A program made the position numbers and the translations under genes. Below the pieces are notes generated by a model. It was not told the DNA's origin. It saw only the letters and a list, made by a program, of their open reading frames with translations, and ran no database searches. Below are positions 57,860-64,000 of a DNA stretch of 64,000 bases, in pieces. The DNA is from Asanoa sp. WMMD1127 (GTDB taxonomy: Bacteria; Actinomycetota; Actinomycetes; Mycobacteriales; Micromonosporaceae): contig NZ_JARUBP010000001.1 in the NCBI RefSeq assembly GCF_029626225.1, forward strand, positions 5,828,001-5,892,000. The letters run 5' to 3'. Numbering within the stretch: position 1 is the first letter of the stretch; each line of letters starts with the position of its first letter.

Positions 57860-60090
57860 TCGGTCTCGGACTCCGGCTCGCGGTGGCCGGCGGGCGGGAG
57901 GCGGCCGTCCGGCTGGTCGTGCTGGCCGCCGCGGTCGCCCTCGGCACGGGCCTGCTGCTCGCCACCCTCGCCGGCATCAACGCGACCAAGACGCAGAACC
58001 TGCGCTACGCCTGGCTCAACACCGGCAGCGCCGAATCCACCACTGTGCAGCGTCCCGGGGTCGACCCGGTTTGGTGGCTCATCCGGGGCGACCAGTTCCG
58101 GGGTCGGGAGCTGGGCCGGATCGACGTCGCCCGGACCGGGCCGGCCGCCCCGGTGGCGCCTGGCCTCCCCACGCTGCCCGGGCCAGGGGAGTACTACGTC
58201 TCGCCGGCGCTGCACGACCTGCTCCGCACGACGCCGGCGGACGAGCTGGGCGACCGGTTCCCCGGCCGCGAGGTCGGAGTGCTCGGCGACGCGGCCCTGC
58301 CCTCGCCCGACAGCCTGCTGGCCGTCGTCGGGCACGCGCCGGAGACGTTGGCCACGCAGCCCTTCGCCAACCGCGTCAGCGCCGTGCTGACCACCGATCC
58401 GGCCGGCTGCAGCCGGTGCATCGTCGGGCTCGACAACACGATGTTCACCGTCTCGCTGTCGGTGATCGCGGCGGCGCTCATCTTCCCGGTGCTCATCTTC
58501 ATCGGCACCGCGACCCGGCTGTCGGCCGCCCGGCGCGAGCAGCGGTTCGCCGCCATGCGGCTGATCGGCGCCACCCCGCGGCAGGTCTCGCTGCTGGCCA
58601 CCATCGAGTCGACAGCCGCGGCCGCGGTCGGCGCGCTGCTCGGCTTCGGCGTCTTCTTCGCGGTCCGGCGCGGGCTGGCCGAGATCCCGTTCACCGGCGC
58701 GACCTTCTTCCCGAGCGACCTGGTGCTGCGCACCGTCGACGTGCTCGCGGTGGCGCTCGGCATCCCGCTGGGCGCCGCGGTCGCGGCCCGGCTCGCGCTG
58801 CGCCGGGTGCGGATCTCGCCGCTCGGCGTCACGCGCCGGGTGACGCCGAGGCCACCGCGCGCGTGGCGGCTGATCCCGCTCGTCGCCGGTGTCGCCGAGC
58901 TGGCGTACTTCGTCGGGCGCAAGCCGGAGACGACCGACGGGCAGACGTTGGCCTACCTGGTCGGCGCCGTGCTGATGGTGATCGGCCTGGTGCTCGCCGG
59001 GCCGTGGCTGACCATGCGCGCGGCCCGGTTGGTCGCCCGCCGGGCGCAGCGGCCCGCCGCGCTGATCGCCGGGCGGCGCCTGGCCGACGACCCGATGGCC
59101 GCGTTCCGTGCCGTGAGCGGCCTGGTGGTCGCCCTGTTCGTGATGACGGCCGCCAGCGGGGCGATCACCTCCTACGTCGCCGAGCGGGTCACCCCCGCGG
59201 GCGAGTCCGTGGCGGCCACCGCGCTGACGCAGGCGTTCTGGCCGGAGCGGCTGCCGCCGGGCGTACCGTCACCGACCACATCGGACATTCCCGCCGGGCT
59301 CTCGGCGATCCCGGGCGTCGAGGCGGTGCTCGTGGTGCGCGAGAACGACCCGGAGATCGTGCGGAACCTGCCCGGTCCGACCGGCTCGGGGCTGGTCTCC
59401 TGCGCCGACCTGGCCCGTGCGCCGGGCTTCGGCGTGTGCCCGCCGGGCGCGAGCGTGGTGTCCGTCTGGCACGACCTGATCGGCGTCCGCGAGCCCGGCG
59501 TGTCGCCGGAGCAGCGGGTCTGGCCGGCGGCCGAGGTGACCGACCTCGAGTCCAAGCGGATGCTCTCCGTGGTGGTGCAGACCGACGGGTCCGACGCCGC
59601 CAAGGAACGCGCCCGCACGATGCTCGCGACGATGGCCCCGTTCGCGGAGCCGGCCGCCACCGACGCGGAACACGAGACGGACTCGACGCGGACCCTGGTG
59701 CAGTTCCAGCGCCTGGCCGACGTGGTGATCCTGGCCAGCCTGCCGATCGCGGGCTGCAGCCTCGCGGTCAGCGTGATCGCCGGCCTGACCGACCGCAAGC
59801 GCCCGTTCAGCGTGCTGCGGCTGACCGGGGTCCGGATGCGGATGCTCCGCGCCGTGGTCGGTCTGGAGACGGTCGTGCCGATGCTGCTGGTGGCCGCCGT
59901 GGCGATCGGCGCCGGCTTCCTCGCCGCCGCGCTGTTCCTGCGGGCCCAGCTCGACTATCCGCTGCACGCCCCCGGCGCGGGCTACTACGCGCTGGTGGGC
60001 GGCGGTCTGGTCGCCTCGCTGGCCATCATCGCGGCCACCCTGCCGCTGCTGCGCCGCATCACCGGCCCGGAGACCGCCCGCAACGAGTAA
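57856..60090 (+). CDS. FtsX-like ABC transporter permease
   Basis: 744 residues. Two FtsX-type halves with about eight to ten helices (VRLVVLAAAVALGTGLLLAT, LSVIAAALIFPVLIFIGTAT, VDVLAVALGIPLGAAVAARL, AVVGLETVVPMLLVAAVAIG, YALVGGGLVASLAIIAATLP) and large extracytoplasmic loops. LSAARREQRFAAMRLIGATP and ITDR-like KRPFSVLRLTGVRMRMLRAV are the conserved FtsX coupling segments. GTG 57856 overlaps the ATPase stop. The likely job is export of a hydrophobic compound or peptide under PadR control. Confidence 0.9.
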   Translation: MIGLGLRLAVAGGREAAVRLVVLAAAVALGTGLLLATLAGINATKTQNLRYAWLNTGSAESTTVQRPGVDPVWWLIRGDQFRGRELGRIDVARTGPAAPVAPGLPTLPGPGEYYVSPALHDLLRTTPADELGDRFPGREVGVLGDAALPSPDSLLAVVGHAPETLATQPFANRVSAVLTTDPAGCSRCIVGLDNTMFTVSLSVIAAALIFPVLIFIGTATRLSAARREQRFAAMRLIGATPRQVSLLATIESTAAAAVGALLGFGVFFAVRRGLAEIPFTGATFFPSDLVLRTVDVLAVALGIPLGAAVAARLALRRVRISPLGVTRRVTPRPPRAWRLIPLVAGVAELAYFVGRKPETTDGQTLAYLVGAVLMVIGLVLAGPWLTMRAARLVARRAQRPAALIAGRRLADDPMAAFRAVSGLVVALFVMTAASGAITSYVAERVTPAGESVAATALTQAFWPERLPPGVPSPTTSDIPAGLSAIPGVEAVLVVRENDPEIVRNLPGPTGSGLVSCADLARAPGFGVCPPGASVVSVWHDLIGVREPGVSPEQRVWPAAEVTDLESKRMLSVVVQTDGSDAAKERARTMLATMAPFAEPAATDAEHETDSTRTLVQFQRLADVVILASLPIAGCSLAVSVIAGLTDRKRPFSVLRLTGVRMRMLRAVVGLETVVPMLLVAAVAIGAGFLAAALFLRAQLDYPLHAPGAGYYALVGGGLVASLAIIAATLPLLRRITGPETARNE

Positions 60091-60111
60091 CCCCAGGCCC
60101 GGGCGGGCAGA

Positions 60112-60885
60112 ATGGGCACCGTGATCATCCTGATGCACAGCTCGAAGACGATGCGCCGGCCGAGCACGGGCCACCGCCCGACCGGCGCACCGGCGCTGCT
60201 GGACCGGGCGCAGGAGCTCGTCGACGAGCTGCGGGCGCTGCCGGTGGCCCGGCTGGCGAAGATCATGGCCGTCTCGCCGGACCTCGCGGAGAAGACCCGC
60301 CAGCAGTACGCGGACTGGTCGACCGACCCTGACGCGCAGGCGCCGGCCGCGGAGTCGTTCGTGGGCGACATCTACAGCGGGCTCCAGGTCGACACGTTCA
60401 CCGCCGCCCAGCGCCGCTACGCCGACACTCACCTGCGGATCCTGTCGGGCCTCTACGGGATCCTGCGCCCGTTCGACGGCATCGCGCCGTACCGCCTGGA
60501 GATGGGTTACAAGCTGCCGAGCGGCAACCTCTACGCGTTCTGGGGACAGGCGATCGCCGACCAGCTCCCGGCCCGCGGCCCGATCGTCAACCTGGCGGCG
60601 GTCGAATACAGCAGAACGGTGACGAAGTACGTCGACGCGGCGCGGGTGGTCACGCCGAAGTTCCTCACGGCCGACCCGAAGACCGGCAAGCCGAAGTTCG
60701 TCACCGTGCACGCGAAGATCGCCCGGGGCGCGTTCGCCCGGTGGCTGGTCACCTCCGGCGCCAAGGACCTGACCGCCTTCACCGACATCGGCTACCGCCA
60801 CGAGCCGGAGCACGGCACCGACCGCGAGCCGGCCTTCGTCTGCACGGAGTTCGGTGGCAAAGGCCTGTCCATCCGGCTGACCTGA
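60112..60885 (+). CDS. yaaA: YaaA-family (DUF328) peroxide-stress protein
   Basis: 257 residues. VIILMHSSKTMR, LAKIMAVSPDLAEKTRQQYA, TFTAAQRRYADTHLRILSGL, YGILRPFDGIAPYRLEMGYK, GPIVNLAAVEYSRTV and PKFVTVHAKIARGAFARWLV match the UPF0246/YaaA pattern. In Escherichia coli YaaA limits iron-driven oxidative damage. Start is ATG 60112 or GTG 60121. It begins 21 bases after the FtsX-like permease, possibly on the same transcript. Confidence 0.88.
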   Translation: MGTVIILMHSSKTMRRPSTGHRPTGAPALLDRAQELVDELRALPVARLAKIMAVSPDLAEKTRQQYADWSTDPDAQAPAAESFVGDIYSGLQVDTFTAAQRRYADTHLRILSGLYGILRPFDGIAPYRLEMGYKLPSGNLYAFWGQAIADQLPARGPIVNLAAVEYSRTVTKYVDAARVVTPKFLTADPKTGKPKFVTVHAKIARGAFARWLVTSGAKDLTAFTDIGYRHEPEHGTDREPAFVCTEFGGKGLSIRLT

Positions 60886-60911
60886 CCATCGCCGCCGCGC
60901 ACAGCGAAGGT

Positions 60912-62042
60912 TCAGAGGCCGACCTGGGTGCGCAGGTCGGCCACCTCGACCGAGGCGCCGCCCGCGCGGGCCGAGCGACGGACCGCCTCCATCAGGCAGA
61001 ACGTCTCGATTCCCTCGACGAGATCGGGAGAGTGCGGCGTACCCGAGGTGAGGGCGTCGGCGAAGTGTTGGAGGTAGTTGGCGAACTCGCCGTAGTGCAT
61101 CCCGTGCACCTCGTTGTTGAAGTGGAAGTGCCGGTACTCGTAGAGCATGTCCTCCACCACCTCCGTTCCGTCCGGGGCGGTGTGCAGGTAGCGCATGTCG
61201 TGGTACTGCGCCATCGACGTGCCGGCCGAGCCGTAGAGCAGGCATTCGATCGAGTTGCGGGCCCGCGGGAGCTCGTGCGTGCCGTAGTGGCCGAACACTC
61301 GACCCAACCGTCCGTCGGCCGTGGTCGCGTTGACCGAATAGATGTCGTACGACGCGCAGCCGTGCTCCCGTGCCAGCGCCGACCGGCTGCCCACCGCGGA
61401 CACCGTGGCGACCGGACCGAGGTACCAGCGCAGCAGGTCCAGCGGGTGGCTGAGTCCGAGGTACACCCAGTCGGTGCCGTCGACGATCCACGGCGCGCGG
61501 TCGTAGTACCAGTCCATCCGGTGCGTGTAGTGGGCTTCCACCACTTCGACGTCTCCCACCTCGCCGCGTTCGAAGGCGGCCCGCTGCCGGCGGAACGACT
61601 CGAAGAAGCGGGTCGACTGCCCGACCAGCAGCCGCCGGCCGGTGCGCCGGGCCGCGGCCAGCACCGCGCGCGCGGCCGCGGCGTCGTTGACGATGGGCTT
61701 GGTGCAGACGACGTCCTTGCCGGCCTCGAAGGCCGCGACGATGTGCTCGGCGTGCAGGTGGTCCGGGGTGTAGACGCCGACGATCGCGACGTCGTCACGG
61801 GCCAGCAGGTCCGCGTACGACGCCGTCATCGCCACCTCCGGCGCCTCCGCCGCCACCGCGGCGCGGGTCGCGGCGTCGAGGTCGCAACCGGCCACCGGGC
61901 GGACGCCGCGGGTGCGGTACGCCGCCAGCAGCGCCGTTCGCCCCTCGTGCAGGCCCACCACGCCCAGGCCGAGCGGCGCCGGGTCCGAGTCGTCCCGCGG
62001 GTAGGAGTGCACTCCGCGGGCCACCCGGGGGAAGTAGCTCAT
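60912..62042 (-). CDS. Gfo/Idh/MocA-family oxidoreductase
   Basis: 376 residues. An NAD(P)-binding Rossmann domain (APLGLGVVGLHEGRTALLAA, VAIVGVYTPDHLHAEHIVAA) precedes VVCTKPIVNDAAAARAVLAA, which holds the family lysine (EKP motif as TKP). The C-terminal domain includes the substrate-side VEAHYTHRMDWYYDRAPWIV and GLSHPLDLLRWYLGPVATVS. It should oxidise or reduce a sugar or cyclitol with NAD(P). ATG 62042 overlaps the stop of the upstream GH38-like gene. Confidence 0.9.
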   Translation of the reverse strand: MSYFPRVARGVHSYPRDDSDPAPLGLGVVGLHEGRTALLAAYRTRGVRPVAGCDLDAATRAAVAAEAPEVAMTASYADLLARDDVAIVGVYTPDHLHAEHIVAAFEAGKDVVCTKPIVNDAAAARAVLAAARRTGRRLLVGQSTRFFESFRRQRAAFERGEVGDVEVVEAHYTHRMDWYYDRAPWIVDGTDWVYLGLSHPLDLLRWYLGPVATVSAVGSRSALAREHGCASYDIYSVNATTADGRLGRVFGHYGTHELPRARNSIECLLYGSAGTSMAQYHDMRYLHTAPDGTEVVEDMLYEYRHFHFNNEVHGMHYGEFANYLQHFADALTSGTPHSPDLVEGIETFCLMEAVRRSARAGGASVEVADLRTQVGL

Positions 62043-64000
62043 GACGCCTCCTCGGTGCGGTGGACGGTGGCCCAGACCTCGCGGTGCGCGTCGAGGTCGC
62101 GGTCCTGCTTGCGGGCCTCGACCAGGTCGAGCACCACGGTGGTGATCTCGAACGGCCGCAGCGGCACGGACACCACGCCGTCCTCGACGGCGAGCGGCTC
62201 GCGCAGCTCGCCGAGCGTGCTGGCCCGCCACGCGGCCGCCACCGTGCCGGCCACCACGAGCGACGCCGCACCGCCCGTGCCGGCGAACTCGACCAGCCGC
62301 ATCAGCACCGGCCGGTCGAGCGTCGCCGCGGCGTGCCCCGGCAGCCCTGTCCCGGCGTACGACGTCTCGCGGTAGACGGCGGTGATGGCCGCGCCGGGCA
62401 CGCCGTCGAGCCGGGCCAGCGAGAAGGCCGTGGGTCCGTGGCCGGCCTCCGTCGGGCGGGCGACCAGCACCGGCCGGGTGAACTCCTGCGCGAGCCGCCA
62501 CCGGGTGGCCGGATCGAGATCCCCGCCGTGCGGCACGACGCGCATCCGGGCGTGCAGCGCCGCCGAGAAATGCGACTCGTCCCAGGGGTCCCGCATGGAC
62601 AGCACGTTCCAGAAGCCGGACTCGGCCCGCAGGAAACCCTGGCTGCCGTCGTGCAGCCAGAGCAGCCCGCTGCCGTCGGCGGTCACCAGGTCGACCAGTT
62701 GCAGGCCGGTGAACGGGTCGACGATCTCCTCGAACTCCTGCGGCGAGGTCATCCAGTCGCCGGTGGGGTACTTGCGTGGATAGCGGCCGCGACCGGTCAC
62801 CGATGTCACCGCGTACGGGGTGTCGTGCAACACCGTCCGCACGTCGACGGCCGGCTCGACCAGGGTCATCAGGCTGGCGTGGTGTCGCCCGTCGGGTGGC
62901 GCCAAGGCGTCGGTGTCGAACGACAGGTCGACCGCGTCGAGCTCCGGCGCGAGCGCCACCGTCAGCCGCAGCTCGTCACCGGCCGGAGACGCCAGGCGCA
63001 CGACCACCTGGTCGCCGGCGACGTCGACGGCGGCCGGCGTGTAGAGCTGCTTCATTCCGCCGCGCTCGCACCGCAGCCCGCCGAGGCCGGAGGGTCCACA
63101 GTCGACCCCACCGACCCGCGTCACCACCCCGCGCCGCCGGTCGACCGTCACGGCGAAGCCTCCCCGGCGCAGCGTGACCTCGACGCCGCTGACGTCGACC
63201 GCCACCGGCGGCACCGCCGGACCGGCGTCCGGACACACGGTCCAGCCCAGCGCAGGCACCTCGACCCGCCACCCGTCGACCACAGTGGACCGGCCCCAGC
63301 CGAGCGGGTTGAGCACCACGGTCCGGCCGGCCGGGCCGCCCACCCGGTCGGCCAGCGTCGCCACGGTCCGGTCCAGCACCGCCCGGCCCAGTGCGTGGCC
63401 GCGCTCGAGTCCCGCGTACCCGACGTGCCCGCACAGCCCTTCGCACTCGTCGTTGTCGTGGTGCTGGAAGGCCAGCAGCTCGCGCCAGCCTTCCTCCAGC
63501 TCCCAGACCGGATAGACGTCCCAGTGCGGATACGGTCGCCCCAACCGCCCGGCCAGCACGCTGAGCGCCTCGGCGGAGAGCAGCACCTGCTCGGTCTCGC
63601 GGCTGCGCCGGTGGCCGCGGTCGCCGTTCTTGCCGAGGCTCATGCCGTGGAAGACGTCGTCCATGGTGTAGCGCCGCACCGGAGCGTCCGACCCGACCGC
63701 GTCGAGCACCTCCGACAACGTGCCGAACCGGATGTCGACGCCCGGCATGGCCAGCAGCTCCGTCATCCCGTCGACCAGCAGCTCGGACCGGCACATCCAG
63801 TCCGGCGAGGGCAGCAGCTCCAGCCACTGCTGGACGACGGGAGCGGGCGAGTCGGTGAGCAACGGGTGGGAGCGCAGCGCGGCGAAGTCCTCCGGCCACT
63901 GGTGCAGGTTGAGTGGACCCCGGGGCGTGCTGAGGATCCGGGTGCCGTCGAGGCCCTCCCACCGGATGGCCGGCGCGTCCTCGACCGGGACGTGCGGCGT
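62039..64000 (-). CDS. GH38-like alpha-mannosidase-type glycosidase (partial; 5' end beyond window)
   Basis: The visible 653 residues lack the N-terminal catalytic barrel, which lies past base 64000. The frame is open to the window edge, with WEGLDGTRILSTPRGPLNLH near its start. The middle helical domain (MDDVFHGMSLGKNGDRGHRR, ETEQVLLSAEALSVLAGRLG, LEEGWRELLAFQHHDNDECE) and the C-terminal beta-sandwich (LNPLGWGRSTVVDGWRVEVP to LRPFEITTVVLDLVEARKQ) follow glycoside hydrolase family 38. F-Q-H-H-D-N-D aligns with the conserved QFHD/HHD segment of GH38. Coupled by ATGA to the Gfo/Idh/MocA gene, suggesting a shared sugar-degradation pathway. Confidence 0.65.
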   Translation of the reverse strand, partial: TPHVPVEDAPAIRWEGLDGTRILSTPRGPLNLHQWPEDFAALRSHPLLTDSPAPVVQQWLELLPSPDWMCRSELLVDGMTELLAMPGVDIRFGTLSEVLDAVGSDAPVRRYTMDDVFHGMSLGKNGDRGHRRSRETEQVLLSAEALSVLAGRLGRPYPHWDVYPVWELEEGWRELLAFQHHDNDECEGLCGHVGYAGLERGHALGRAVLDRTVATLADRVGGPAGRTVVLNPLGWGRSTVVDGWRVEVPALGWTVCPDAGPAVPPVAVDVSGVEVTLRRGGFAVTVDRRRGVVTRVGGVDCGPSGLGGLRCERGGMKQLYTPAAVDVAGDQVVVRLASPAGDELRLTVALAPELDAVDLSFDTDALAPPDGRHHASLMTLVEPAVDVRTVLHDTPYAVTSVTGRGRYPRKYPTGDWMTSPQEFEEIVDPFTGLQLVDLVTADGSGLLWLHDGSQGFLRAESGFWNVLSMRDPWDESHFSAALHARMRVVPHGGDLDPATRWRLAQEFTRPVLVARPTEAGHGPTAFSLARLDGVPGAAITAVYRETSYAGTGLPGHAAATLDRPVLMRLVEFAGTGGAASLVVAGTVAAAWRASTLGELREPLAVEDGVVSVPLRPFEITTVVLDLVEARKQDRDLDAHREVWATVHRTEEAS

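Overview
The window is very GC-rich DNA with dense gene packing, many 4-bp start/stop overlaps and frequent GTG starts. Its gene families (large AfsR- and LuxR-type regulators, ECF sigma/anti-sigma pairs, LLM oxidoreductases, a GH74 enzyme with a CBM2 module) point to a soil actinomycete, most likely of the Micromonosporaceae or a close relative. That placement is an inference from gene content and base composition.

Layout. 1-4.8 kb is carbon metabolism: the end of a phosphoketolase gene overlapping acetate kinase, a class I fructose-bisphosphate aldolase, and a secreted GH74 xyloglucanase-like enzyme. 5.27-12.54 kb is a 7.3-kb integrated element bounded by a 13-bp direct repeat. It carries a tyrosine integrase, small helix-turn-helix proteins, a replication-initiator-like protein with iteron-like repeats inside its gene, a chain of tightly coupled small genes, a broken phage tape-measure gene, a facing pair of terminators and a divergent control region. 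It sits inside a Tat-exported cyclase/kynurenine-formamidase-like gene. The two gene halves join exactly in frame if the repeat is recombined, so excision would restore a 276-residue enzyme.

13-24 kb holds a PRC-barrel/DUF2382 protein, an EamA transporter divergent from a LysR regulator, a methyltransferase, a single-chain 1815-residue biotin-dependent acyl-CoA carboxylase, and two hydrolase genes. 24-31 kb is regulator-rich: a LuxR-type ATPase, a BTAD (SARP-like) regulator, an XRE-NB-ARC-TPR protein and an arginase-family protein. 31-37 kb has an M48 peptidase with an N-terminal zinc ribbon, an ECF sigma/anti-sigma pair, an ABC exporter and an RTX-like secreted protein. 37-41 kb has redox genes with twin operators, then a three-gene module: a 15-cysteine barrel protein without a signal peptide, a Tat-signal protein and a MauE-like redox membrane protein. 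41-50 kb has two NAD(P)-binding proteins, TetR/MMPL, small envelope proteins, and two more ECF sigma/anti-sigma pairs in tandem. 50-64 kb has DhaK/DhaL, a GT87-like glycosyltransferase with an extra C-terminal domain, an AfsR-like regulator divergent from a PadR-ABC export operon with a perfect 21-bp operator, YaaA, and a Gfo/Idh/MocA - GH38-like pair that runs off the right edge.

The observations most worth following are the excision-reversible gene interruption (5266-12543) and the cysteine-rich/Tat/MauE module (39039-40907). No rRNA, complete tRNA or CRISPR array was seen, and no gene-free stretch longer than 300 bases.
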